Shown: one piece after another, positions 21,118 through 30,958 of the stretch
How positions within the stretch are numbered: position 1 is the stretch's first letter
Layout: every line of letters starts with the position of its first letter
The notes under the pieces: generated by a model
Database searches by the model: none
Seen by the model: only the letters and a program-made list of their open reading frames with translations
What the model was told of the DNA's origin: nothing
Made by a program: the position numbers and the translations under genes
From: Dactylis glomerata
Taxonomy: Eukaryota > Streptophyta > Magnoliopsida > Poales > Poaceae
Assembly (NCBI GenBank): GCA_007115705.1
Contig: QXEO01002114.1
Location: forward strand, 1,488,001-1,552,000
DNA length: 64,000 bases
Direction: 5' to 3'

Positions 21118-21675
21118 TGATATGGGCACGAAGGAGGAGGTGAAGCCCAATTTCAGGACTCCACCAAGATGAGGGAAGCTCGTTGCATATTGGCACGCCA
21201 GGACGACCTATGATATGTAATAATTAGTCTAAGGTTGTGTCAGCAATTTATGTTCATGCCTATTTTATTTCGTAGCTAGGTCTAGTTGTGGGCCACCTAG
21301 GTTTCTATTGTGTGTTTTGGGTTTGGGCCTGTCCAAGCCCAACAGTTTTCTGGCCATCTATATAAGGAGGCCAGCAGTCTAGGGTTTAGGGAGTTCAGTT
21401 GTTTAGTTGAAAACTATCGTGTGCTCCACCGTGTATCATTCCTCCGGGGAAACGGCGCTGCCGTGTTTCTAATAAAGATTGCTGCGAGGGTTCTTGCGTC
21501 ATCAAGGATTATCGAGCTGTGGTTTGAGGCGTGGTGATCTTCATCACGTTGCTTGCTGGATTCGTTCCTCTTCTTCAGGTGACGTTCATTGCGTTATTGG
21601 AAGATTTTCTATCCTGGTAGACTCGCTGTGAAAGATCGGGACAAAACTCAAGGATCACCGGTGTGATCCTTATCA
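21118..21675 (+). repeat. 5' LTR of element F2
   Basis: It runs from TGATATGGGC to CCTTATCA. A TATA box TATATAAG lies at 21359-21366. The first 54 bases can encode the tail MGTKEEVKPNFRTPPR. Confidence 0.92.
21359..21366 (+). promoter_or_regulatory. TATA box of the F2 5' LTR
   Basis: TATATAAG is followed by a GC-rich stretch, and is conserved at the same place in every F-family LTR (40436-40443 and 47142-47149). Confidence 0.6.
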
Positions 21676-22590
21676 TGTGGTATCAGATTACTGGGTTGAT
21701 CACCGCGAGTATTTTGTGCTGATCTGCGGATTGCTCTTTCTTTGAGCAGTTTTCAGATTACAAGTTGAGGTTTTGCTTTCATCAGATTGTTCTTCATCAG
21801 GGGTTTCAGATCGGACAGAGCTGTGGTTGACATTGTGAAATTTGTTGTGTTCGTCGGCGTCACCAATCGAGATCGATTTGCAGGATCAAGATCGGTTTGC
21901 CCGAGGACCAGCACTGCCGAGATCCGATCGGTACGTAGTCTTTCGGGTACACGTTGACCAGATCCGATCGGAAAAGTTAAAAAAAAAAAGAGGAAACAGA
22001 TCGCCAAGCGCCTGGAGTCACCGCGATTGTTTCCGACGCCAGGTGCTCATTCCCGAAGTCTATCCGATCGGTATTCAGCCTGGCCAGACCCGATCGCACA
22101 GCGAAAGTTAAAAAAACAAAAAAACTCTAGCCGTGCGCGCCGGGACACGTCTGCTCCCTAGCGATCACCCGCGCCCCGCCTGCGATCGCCCCAACGTCGT
22201 GCCGATCGGGATCGGGGGACCCTTAGCGGGCCGGCCCAATACTGGGAGCTTGCGCGTTTGAGCCATCGAGCGCTGGCAGGACCGATCGCTGCAGAGACAA
22301 AAAAAAAAGACAACCGATCGTTCGCTCACGCCGGACGCCAGACGTGCTCCGTCCCCTGGCGCAATCACTGCGTTCGACAATAGCAGTTTCAGCGTGGACT
22401 GTCCCATCAGCCCAAGCGCCAGGGAGCGACGTTGTCTATCGTGTTTTGATCGCTGGACCTGCTCGAGTACCACCCTTGTGCGCCTGGGGATTGATCATTG
22501 CTGGCCTGGAAGCGTTCAGTTTTCTTCTCCTTCTGCGTGTTTGTGTCCAGGAATCTGTGACGGATAAAGTGTGGAGCAATATTTTCAGAT

Positions 22591-24186
22591 ATGGGTTTGT
22601 CAAAGCCTACTCGCATAACTGATAAGTCTGACGATGTATACCAGGACTATCTTAATATTGTGGTCGGCTACTCATTTGATGCAACTAAAATTCAGTGGAG
22701 ATTACATAGTGCCGCAACGTTCACAGAATATGACTCTTGGGAATCTTATATGGACCGTGGCTTCGCAAGATGTCGGCAGCTTGATAGCAAGTTTGGTGGT
22801 CATATGGAATATGTTATTGCCTACCGGCGAGTGGATACAACTGTGGCTAGTTGGTGGCGCGATAACAGGTCTGCGAAAGACATCACAAGTAAGACTTCTA
22901 GTTGGGAGGATTTCAAGCAATTTCTGCGTACTAGATTTGTGCAAAAGTCTGTGGAGTCGGACATGGTGGTTGTTTCAGATGTACAAGCCAAGGTTGCTGA
23001 AGATGACACACCAATGAGAGGTATGAGTATTCAGCTTCACAAATTGGCTACTGGTGATAAGGCGGTGGTACGGAATCAGCGATGGAGCCTGTTTCAGACA
23101 CAGTGCACCATCAAGGAGAAAGCGTGCAAACTGATCATTGACAGTGGTAGCTACTGTAATGGCATCAGTAGGGCTGTGGTGGCATCATTGGGGTTGTCGA
23201 CATGGCGTATTCCTGAACCTAAGCATGTTGCATGGTTAAATAGCTGCGGTATGCTAAAGGTTACTCATAAGGTACGTGTGTCATTTATAGTTGATGATTA
23301 TGTTGATGAGGTGGAGTGCGATGTGTTGCCATTGGAGGTGTGTGGGGTATTACTTGGACGTCCATGGCAGTATGATCGCAATGTTACTCATGCTGGGAGA
23401 GCAAATACATATTCTTTTGTGCATGATGGCAAACAGCGGACTTTGAAACCTATGCAGGATGATCACATCAAGTCTGATGTTGAGCTGGTGGTACACAAGG
23501 AGAAGTTGCGCAAGGCTAAGCCAAAATCTGGGCTAGCTACGCCACAACCTGAGGAGCATGATGCGAAGAGCATCAATGGTGATATTGTTTCAGCCAAGCC
23601 TGTAGATGACAAGCCAGTTGTTCTTGTTAGTGACAAGCCGGTTGATGTCCAGCCTCTTATGGATGAAGGGAAGGATATGTCAGCATGTGTTCCATCTGTT
23701 CCACTTCCAGTTCGTGTTGACATGGGTGTTCAGACCGATGACGGTGGTGCTGATCATGTTCCGGTGCATATGGTGCCACGGGTAGTCAGCCACAGTTTTG
23801 TTAGAACACCTCGGAGACATTTTGTTGGAGCAGCAGTGCGTGTGCATACAGGCAAAGATGGGCGTGTTCGTCAGTTGTGTGGCCCAGCCATTACTACTTT
23901 GCAGGGTCGTGCTAAGCAAGTTCATGTTCAGCAACGCAAGGTTCCAGCAAGGATTGAGAAGAAGAAGGTAGAGGCGCCTAAGTACAAGTTCATGTGGCGA
24001 AGAAAAGAGGTGCAACCACCTAGGGCTGTATCAAGTCGAGCATGCCAAGAGGGAGGATGTGGTGAGGAAGGCAAGCAGGACTTGAAGACGGCGAATATGC
24101 GTGGTGCCATTGTTGATATTCCGCCACCCTTTCGAGCAGACCCTCACGCGTTGGGGACAACGCTTTTTGAAGGGGGGGGAGGATGA
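22591..24186 (+). CDS. Gag-like/protease-like protein of F2 (531 aa)
   Basis: The ORF starts with ATG at 22591. Residues 1-140 resemble a shortened capsid domain (YDSWESYMDRGFARC, WWRDN, WEDFKQFLRTRF). There is no zinc knuckle. Residues about 180-300 form the protease-like domain, with active site LIIDSGSYCNG and the LLGRPWQYDR block. Residues 300-531 are a linker with repeated DKPV units and then a basic region (VRTPRRHF, KVPARIEKKKVEAPKYKFMWRRKE) with no resemblance to RT. The ORF stops at 24184-24186, the first bases of the LTR, because its polypurine tract has 8 Gs where the sister element F has 10, so it misses the LTR-encoded tail. The function of the C-terminal region is unknown. Confidence 0.8.
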   Translation: MGLSKPTRITDKSDDVYQDYLNIVVGYSFDATKIQWRLHSAATFTEYDSWESYMDRGFARCRQLDSKFGGHMEYVIAYRRVDTTVASWWRDNRSAKDITSKTSSWEDFKQFLRTRFVQKSVESDMVVVSDVQAKVAEDDTPMRGMSIQLHKLATGDKAVVRNQRWSLFQTQCTIKEKACKLIIDSGSYCNGISRAVVASLGLSTWRIPEPKHVAWLNSCGMLKVTHKVRVSFIVDDYVDEVECDVLPLEVCGVLLGRPWQYDRNVTHAGRANTYSFVHDGKQRTLKPMQDDHIKSDVELVVHKEKLRKAKPKSGLATPQPEEHDAKSINGDIVSAKPVDDKPVVLVSDKPVDVQPLMDEGKDMSACVPSVPLPVRVDMGVQTDDGGADHVPVHMVPRVVSHSFVRTPRRHFVGAAVRVHTGKDGRVRQLCGPAITTLQGRAKQVHVQQRKVPARIEKKKVEAPKYKFMWRRKEVQPPRAVSSRACQEGGCGEEGKQDLKTANMRGAIVDIPPPFRADPHALGTTLFEGGGG

Positions 24187-24742
24187 TATGGGCACGAAGG
24201 AGGAGGTGAAGCCCAATTTCAGGACTCCACCAAGATGAGGGAAGCTCGTTGCATATTGGCACGCCAGGACGACCTATGATATGTAATAATTAGTCTAAGG
24301 TTGTGTCAGCAATTTATGTTCATGCCTATGTTATTTTGTAGCTAGGTCTAGTTGTGGGCCACCTAGGTTTTTATTGTGTGTTTTGGGTTTGGGCCTGTCC
24401 AAGCCCAACAGTTTTCTGGCCATCTATATAAGGAGGCCAGCAGTCTAGGGTTTAGGGAGTTCAGTTGTTTAGTTGAAAACTATCGTGTGCTCCACCGTGT
24501 ATCATCCCTCCGGGGAAACGGCGCTGCCGTGTTTCTAATAAAGATTGCTGCGAGGGTTCTTGCGTCATCAAGGATTATCGAGCTGTGGTTTGAGGCGTGG
24601 TGATCTTCATCACGTTGCTTGCTAGATTCGTTCCTCTTCTTCAGGTGACGTTCATTGCGTTATTGGAAGATTTTCTATCCTGGTAGACTCGCTGTGAAAG
24701 ATCGGGACAAAACTCCAAGGATCACCGGTGTGATCCTTATCA
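24184..24742 (+). repeat. 3' LTR of element F2
   Basis: It is 559 bp, TGATATGG to TTATCA, and directly follows a G-rich polypurine tract. It is nearly identical to the 5' LTR. Confidence 0.92.
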
Positions 24743-24747
24743 GTACC

Positions 24748-25415
24748 TTTCTGCATCTTTTGAAAGCAATAGCCACAACCTTTCGACAACATCGTGTAGG
24801 TACCTTTCCTACGAGACTAGCATATTTTTGTTGCTCCACGGGCTGCTCTGTTTAGGGTTTTCGAGTGCATAATTTTCTGCCGTGCTACAGTACTCCGTGA
24901 ATTGGTTTTATAAAGAGAGTCAAAAAAAAGAGCAAAGAGAGAAGAATCAAAAACAGAAAAGTGAGAAGCGGAGTTTCACTTCTTTCAGAGGCCGAAGCAT
25001 ATATCTAATTTGATGCACTCGTAGATTGAGCAATCTTGTGCCTATTTACATTGAGCATTGCTAGTGTCTCTCTTGTGCATTGCAACATATCCTGTTTTAT
25101 AGTTGCTTTGCCACGTTTATCTCCACGTGTGTGTTTCCCTTGGGTGTTTTGTTCACACGATCAGCACTAGGACTTGTCTTTGGTGTAGTTAGGATACCAT
25201 ACCTACAGCTCCACCATATACTCCTGCTTTGTCGTGTGATTGCTCTTATACCCTGGTATTCACTTCATCACATCCGTGCATTAGTCATCTATCCGAACGG
25301 GTACGCAATTGCTATTCACTTTGGAACGGTAAGATTTCCTTTTCTTGTCAGTTTTGAGTGAGTTGTGAGTGTGCCACCAACAAGATTTTTGATTTCGTGC
25401 ACTAACCTACTAATC
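24748..25415 (+). other. Leader of element C, second part
   Basis: This is the rest of the C leader after F2. It includes an A-rich stretch (about 24915-24965) and pyrimidine-rich sequence before the gag start. The frame is open upstream of the chosen ATG (25416) back to a GTG at 25365, but no other start looks better. Confidence 0.65.
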
Positions 25416-28400
25416 ATGTCTGTTAGTGGTGTTGATGATGTGATGCAGAAAAAGGCCGATGATGCTACTGTTACATGGAGGGAATATGAAGCTCTCCGTG
25501 ATCATTTGCAAGGAGTTATTACTAGATCCACTGAAAACATTGACGCTGATATTCAAGCTGTGCAAATGAAAGTGGATGCAACTGAAACTACAGTCAATGC
25601 TATGCAAGCGCAAGTCACTGCTCTCCAGACAAGCATACAGCAATTGACAACTTCCGTCAATGGGCTGCGTGTCGCTGTTGAGCAACGCCACCATGAGGAC
25701 CATGACGATGCTGATAGCGTCCATGGAGATAATGAAAACATGATGGGCAACAATGGCCGTGGGCGTGGATTTCCAGGACAGGGTCGGCCACCACCACCAC
25801 TTGGTGCTCGGCGTGTGCCATTTCAGGAGGATGATGGCTTGGGCAAGCCCAAGTTCACGATTCCCAGATTTGAAGGCTCCACTGATGCGGAGGAGTACCT
25901 TACTTGGGAGCTCAAGATTGAAAAATTATGGCATTTGCATGATTATACTGAAGATAGGAAGATCAAGCTTGCTTCTTCAGAATTTGATGGGTATGCTTTG
26001 CGTTGGTGGGATAGCATTGTGAGGGAAAGAAGAGATGACAACGAGCTTCCTGTTCTTACATGGCGCAATATGATGGAGATCATGCGAGCTCGTTTTGTTC
26101 CCACTAATTACCTGCGTACTGTTTATGATAAATTGACACAATTGAAGCAAGGAACCATGACCGTTGATGCTTATTACATGGAGATGGAGATGTTGCTGCA
26201 GCGTGCACGTGTTCGAGAGTCTATTGAGATGACAATGCAGCGATTTCTTCATGGGCTGAAGTACAACATAAAAGGTATTGTTAGGCATCATTCCTACAAC
26301 AATATGAACGAGCTTTTGCATCATGCAAGGGAGGCTGAATCGCAGCTAGCTGAAGAGGCTCAACTCAAGGCACGATATACTCCTTCTGGGAGGTTCTCTA
26401 GCAGGGCGCCGCACCAATCTGCAGCGCCTATGAAGGGTGCCACCAGAGGCCCCTCTTCTTCCCACTCTCACCCAGCCTCCAATGCTTCTACTGCAAAGAA
26501 ACCAGCAGCTCCTGCGCCTAGCTCTGGTTCCAACATGTCTACAGCTCATAATAGAGATATGCAATGCCATACATGTGGTGGCAAGGGGCACTTCAAGCGA
26601 GAGTGTCCAAACCGAAAGGTGATGATTGTTAATGATGATAATGAGTATGAGACTAGAGATGACGCTGATCCGTATGATTCCAATGATGATGGTTACACAA
26701 GTGAGGGCGGCATGGATGCCTTTGCTTCTCCAGCGCCTACCATTGTTGTCTCACAGCGTGCATTGAGTGTCACACCACATGCTGATTCCCAGCGCTGCAA
26801 TCTGTTCCAAACAAAAGCACTAGTTGGCCCAAACAAAGCTTGCAAAGTAATCATTGATGGAGGTAGCTGCCGCAATCTAGCAAGCAAGGAGCTTTGTGCC
26901 AAGCTAAATCTGAAATATTTACCTCATCCAAATCCCTACTACATCCAATGGTTGAGTGATAATTTAGAGATGAAGGTAAATCATATGGTGTGTGTGAATT
27001 TTGAGATAGGACCATACAAGGATTCCATTGAGTTTGATGTGGTTCCTATGACTGTTTGTCATCTACTACTGGGTCGGCCATGGCTGTATGATCGCCATGT
27101 GCAACACAATGGCCAAGCCAATACCTATCACTTGGAGTTCAAGGGCAAGAAAATTAATCTACAGCCTATGTCACCGCAGCAAATTGTCAATGAGTCTCGT
27201 CAGAAAATAGAAGTGAAGCTAGAACAGCCACCTACACGAGAAAATAATGTAATAGTTGTGAGTGAAAATATAACGAAAAGTGAGAGACTGCCTAGTTTGC
27301 TTATATTAGCCACCAAAGAAGACATGGTAGAATTTAGAGAGGATCCTACAGCCATGCCACTTGTGCTTATGTACAAAGGCGAGGTGTTAGTTTCTAATGA
27401 TATGCAACCTGTTTCTCTTGGTGTTTCTAATGTATTGCAGGAGTACGACGATGTGTTTCCGGAGGAGGTGCCCGCAGGACTGCCACCATTGCGTGGAATT
27501 GAGCATCAAATTGATTTGATCCCTGGTGCCACTCTTCCAAACCGTGCGCCGTACAGGACCAACCCCGAAGAGACAAAGGAAATACAGCAACAAGTACAAG
27601 CGCTTCTGGACAAGGGGTATATTCGTGTTTCTCTTAGCCCTTGTGCTGTTCCTGTTATTTTGGTGCCTAAGAAAGATGGTACATGGCGCATGTGCGTAGA
27701 TTGTAGAGCTATTAATAACATCACTATTCGATATCGTCATCCTATTCCACGCTTAGAGGATATGCTAGATGAATTGAGTGGTGCTGCTATTTTCTCTAAG
27801 ATTGATTTGCGTAGTGGATACCATCAAATTAGGATGAAAGAAGGGGATGAATGGAAAACTGCTTTCAAAACTAAATTTGGTTTATATGAGTGGCTAGTTA
27901 TGCCTTTTGGTCTTACTAATGCACCTAGTACATTCATGCGCCTAATGAATCATGTTTTACGAGAGTTTATTGGTCATTTTGTGGTTGTATATTTTGATGA
28001 TATACTTATTTATAGCCGCACTGAATCTGAACATTGTGAGCATATTAGACAAGTTTTGCAAGTGTTGCGTGATGCTAAATTGTATGCTAACCTTGAGAAG
28101 TGCACATTTGCAAAAGATAAAGTGATATTTCTGGGATATGTTGTATCTACGCATGGGGTAGAGGTAGATTCATCTAAAATTGAAGCAATTCAAAATTGGC
28201 CTACTCCCATGAATGTTAGTCAAGTACGAAGTTTTCACGGTCTTGCTGGTTTCTATCGGCGTTTTGTGAAAGACTTTAGTACTATTGCTGCACCATTGAA
28301 TGAATTAACTAAGAAAGGAGTGCCTTTTGTATGGGGCGCTGCCCAAGATCATGCATTTGATGAGCTGAAATGTTTGCTTACTTCTGCACCATTGCTTGCA

Positions 28401-29864
28401 CTACCAGATTTTTCTAAGCAATTTGAAGTTGAATGTGATGCTAGTGGTATAGGAATTGGTGGTGTGTTGATGCAAGAAGGTAGACCTATTGCTTATTTCA
28501 GCGAGAAACTTTCTGGTGCTAGACTGAATTATCCTGTTTATGATAAAGAATTGTATGCGCTTGTTCGAGTTCTTGAGGTTTGGCAACATTATTTGTGGCC
28601 AAAAGAATTTATCATACATTCTGATCATGAAGCTTTAAAATATCTGAAAGCTCAATCTAACTTGCATAGGCGCCTAGCTAAGTGGGTTGAGTTCATTGAG
28701 TCATTTCCCTACATAATCAAGTATAAGAAAGGGAAAGAAAATGTTGTTGATGATGCTCTATCTAGGAAGAACATGTTATTGACGCATCTTGATGTTAAAA
28801 TTCCTGGTTTAGAGAGCTTGTGTGATTTGTATGCCACTGATCATGATTTTTCTGAACCATATCGTTTGTGTATGCTTAGAAATGCATGGGACAAGTACCA
28901 CATACATGATAGATTTTTGTTTCGTGCTAACAAACTATGTGTTCCAGAATCGTCGGTACGTTTGCTATTGTTGCAGGAATCACATGCTGGCGGATTGATG
29001 GGTCACTTTGGGCGTGAGAAGACGCTTCTCATGCTCGCTGATCATTTTTATTGGCCCAAGATGAGGCGTGACGTGGACAGATTTGTTAGGCGCTGCATTG
29101 TATGCAACACGTCCAAGTCCAAGCTGAAGCCTCACGGTTTGTATACGCCACTACCTGCACCTATCACACCATGGGAAGATATAAGTATGGATTTTGTGTT
29201 AGGTTTGCCACGCACTAAAAGAGGTCATGATAGTATATTTGTGGTAGTGGATAGATTCTCTAAGATGGCACACTTTATTGCATGCCACAAAAGCGACGAT
29301 GCGTCGCACATAGCTAATCTGTTTTTCAGGGATATTGTCCGCTTGCATGGAGTGCCCAAGACAATTGTTTCTAACAGGGACGTGAAGTTTATGAGCTACT
29401 TCTGGAAGACACTATGGGGCAAGCTGGGAATGAAGTTACTGTTCAGCACTACATGTCATCCCCAAACTGATGGTCAAACGGAGGTGGTGAATAGAACATT
29501 GTCCCAATTGCTGCGAGCTATGATCATGAAAAATCTGCGTGAGTGGGAGGAGTGTTTGCCACATGTTGAGTTTGCATATAACAGAGCGGTGCACACTACT
29601 ACTCAGCTTTGTCCTTTCGAGGTGGTGTATGGTTTCAAACCAATTACACCACTAGATTTGCTGCCTCTTCCATTGCATGAGAGAGTTAATATGGAGGCAT
29701 CAAAAAGAGCAGATTATGTGAAGAAAATTCATGAGAAGACACGAGAGGCCATTGAGAAGAAAGGCAAGAACATTGCTGCTACACGAAACCAATCAAGAAA
29801 GCAAGTTTTGTTTCAGCCTGGAGATATGGTTTGGGTGCATCTGCGCAAGGATAGGTTCCCATAG
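25416..29864 (+). CDS. Gag-pol polyprotein of element C, one late nonsense codon
   Basis: The single frame has 1482 codons from ATG 25416. In order: a coiled-coil-like N-terminus (residues 20-90), capsid (FTIPRFEGSTDAEEYLTWELKI), zinc knuckle CHTCGGKGHFKREC at residues 384-397, and protease IIDGGSCRNLAS at about 479 (DGG, not DSG/DTG). RT follows with YFDDILIYS at about 859, then RNase H (ECDASGIG, YDKELYAL, HSDHEAL), and integrase zinc finger and core (MDFVLGLPRTKRG; DGQTEVVNR). The second integrase aspartate is changed: SNRD at residue 1320 (29373-29375) where relatives have SDRD. TAG at 29862-29864 cuts the frame; the same frame goes on to about 30060, after which a 7-G purine tract throws it out of phase with the LTR-coded tail. 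It resembles CRM-type chromoviruses by recollection. RT may be intact, but integration activity is unlikely. Confidence 0.9.
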   Translation: MSVSGVDDVMQKKADDATVTWREYEALRDHLQGVITRSTENIDADIQAVQMKVDATETTVNAMQAQVTALQTSIQQLTTSVNGLRVAVEQRHHEDHDDADSVHGDNENMMGNNGRGRGFPGQGRPPPPLGARRVPFQEDDGLGKPKFTIPRFEGSTDAEEYLTWELKIEKLWHLHDYTEDRKIKLASSEFDGYALRWWDSIVRERRDDNELPVLTWRNMMEIMRARFVPTNYLRTVYDKLTQLKQGTMTVDAYYMEMEMLLQRARVRESIEMTMQRFLHGLKYNIKGIVRHHSYNNMNELLHHAREAESQLAEEAQLKARYTPSGRFSSRAPHQSAAPMKGATRGPSSSHSHPASNASTAKKPAAPAPSSGSNMSTAHNRDMQCHTCGGKGHFKRECPNRKVMIVNDDNEYETRDDADPYDSNDDGYTSEGGMDAFASPAPTIVVSQRALSVTPHADSQRCNLFQTKALVGPNKACKVIIDGGSCRNLASKELCAKLNLKYLPHPNPYYIQWLSDNLEMKVNHMVCVNFEIGPYKDSIEFDVVPMTVCHLLLGRPWLYDRHVQHNGQANTYHLEFKGKKINLQPMSPQQIVNESRQKIEVKLEQPPTRENNVIVVSENITKSERLPSLLILATKEDMVEFREDPTAMPLVLMYKGEVLVSNDMQPVSLGVSNVLQEYDDVFPEEVPAGLPPLRGIEHQIDLIPGATLPNRAPYRTNPEETKEIQQQVQALLDKGYIRVSLSPCAVPVILVPKKDGTWRMCVDCRAINNITIRYRHPIPRLEDMLDELSGAAIFSKIDLRSGYHQIRMKEGDEWKTAFKTKFGLYEWLVMPFGLTNAPSTFMRLMNHVLREFIGHFVVVYFDDILIYSRTESEHCEHIRQVLQVLRDAKLYANLEKCTFAKDKVIFLGYVVSTHGVEVDSSKIEAIQNWPTPMNVSQVRSFHGLAGFYRRFVKDFSTIAAPLNELTKKGVPFVWGAAQDHAFDELKCLLTSAPLLALPDFSKQFEVECDASGIGIGGVLMQEGRPIAYFSEKLSGARLNYPVYDKELYALVRVLEVWQHYLWPKEFIIHSDHEALKYLKAQSNLHRRLAKWVEFIESFPYIIKYKKGKENVVDDALSRKNMLLTHLDVKIPGLESLCDLYATDHDFSEPYRLCMLRNAWDKYHIHDRFLFRANKLCVPESSVRLLLLQESHAGGLMGHFGREKTLLMLADHFYWPKMRRDVDRFVRRCIVCNTSKSKLKPHGLYTPLPAPITPWEDISMDFVLGLPRTKRGHDSIFVVVDRFSKMAHFIACHKSDDASHIANLFFRDIVRLHGVPKTIVSNRDVKFMSYFWKTLWGKLGMKLLFSTTCHPQTDGQTEVVNRTLSQLLRAMIMKNLREWEECLPHVEFAYNRAVHTTTQLCPFEVVYGFKPITPLDLLPLPLHERVNMEASKRADYVKKIHEKTREAIEKKGKNIAATRNQSRKQVLFQPGDMVWVHLRKDRFP

Positions 29865-30063
29865 CTGCGAAGTTCCAAGTTGAGGTCGCGTGGTGCTGGT
29901 CTTTATAAGGTGCTAGCCAAGATAAATGACAATGCCTACTCGATTGATATTCCTATTGCTGAGTTTGGTGGCGTTAGCAACAGCTTCAACGTTGCTGATT
30001 TGTCACCATCTGTTGGAGAAGACCTTGGAGCGTCGAGGTCGACGCCTTTTGAAGGGGGGGAGA

Positions 30064-30953
30064 TGATGAGGACATCCCTACTATTGTTCCATCTCCACTC
30101 CGTGATGATGACAAGCAAGTTGCTGCAAAGAAGAAGTCCAATGATGAAATCAGAATTGGACCTATCACACGAGCTCGTGCAAAGTTAATAGATCAACAGG
30201 TGAATTTGCTCCTAATAGAATCTGATTATTTTGTTAATGAGAATTGTTTACTGCCTAAGTCTTTGTGTGTTTGCATACTCAGGTTCATGGGAGAAGAAGG
30301 CATAGCACGTGGGAGCGAGGAGTTGAAGCAGCTGGAGCAAGACGTGATGATCATGCCCATGGACGCGAGGGAGGAGAGGGAGGCCGGCGACCAGCATGAG
30401 GAGAAGGAGGACATCACGCAGGAGGCTGCATATGGCGCATCACCAAGTGTTTGTGCGCCATACACCTAAGGCCTGCGCACCTAGTTGGCTGCACCCAACC
30501 ATTGGGTCAGTTTGTATCACATAAGGTTGAGTCAAACCACGTTAGAGGACCAGGTCAGGTCGGCTGCCCTTTGGCCAGCCGCACCCCCCCATATATTAAG
30601 TGCCTATGCGCCATAGAGAGGTTAGACCACGTTTAGAACAAAACCCTAGTTCTTGAGACTGCTGTAAGCATTCATCTTGAATTCTTGTCTCCAATTCGTT
30701 TCGATCTGGAGATTACATACTGCAAGTTAAGTGTGATCTGCTGTTCCATTGGGAATTAGTGAATTGCAATTATACCGTTTCGTGGTCGACGGCTACGTTG
30801 CGCAAGTGTGTGAAGTCGTGAATATCCGAAGGGTAGAGAGCAGATGCATTGGCATCAGGGATCTAGCGAGGAGAGATCATCGGTGACACCAAGTTATCTA
30901 TCATCATCATCACTACCGCAAGCTTACTGAGAAGATCGGGCCACCCCATATCA
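30064..30953 (+). repeat. 3' LTR of element C (890 bp)
   Basis: It starts TGATGAGGACATCC right after the G-run of the polypurine tract and ends CATATCA. It encodes IGPITRARAKLI near 30155-30190 in the frame that would continue pol. Confidence 0.93.
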
Positions 30954-30958
30954 TAAAG

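Larger units (their letters stand above)
21118..24742 (+). mobile_element. Element F2: non-autonomous LTR retrotransposon (3.6 kb)
   Basis: F2 is inserted in the leader of C with GTACC duplications at 21113-21117 and 24743-24747. It has LTRs of 558 and 559 bp with five substitutions and one indel between them, a primer site TGGTATCAGA at 21678, a leader rich in CGATCG palindromes, and one ORF of gag-like and protease-like sequence. RT, RNase H and integrase are absent. It must be mobilised by enzymes of another element, possibly C, D, E or H, which share the primer site and LTR ends. Confidence 0.92.
19677..30953 (+). mobile_element. Element C: Ty3/gypsy retrotransposon with near-complete gag-pol
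   Basis: C is inserted into the integrase region of E, flanked by TAAAG at 19672-19676 and 30954-30958. It has LTRs of 897 and 890 bp that differ by about 12 substitutions plus microsatellite changes. The primer site TGGTATCAGA is at 20577. The leader is interrupted by F2 (21118-24742), and one ORF of 1482 codons covers gag to integrase. Without F2 it is about 7.6 kb. Confidence 0.93.
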
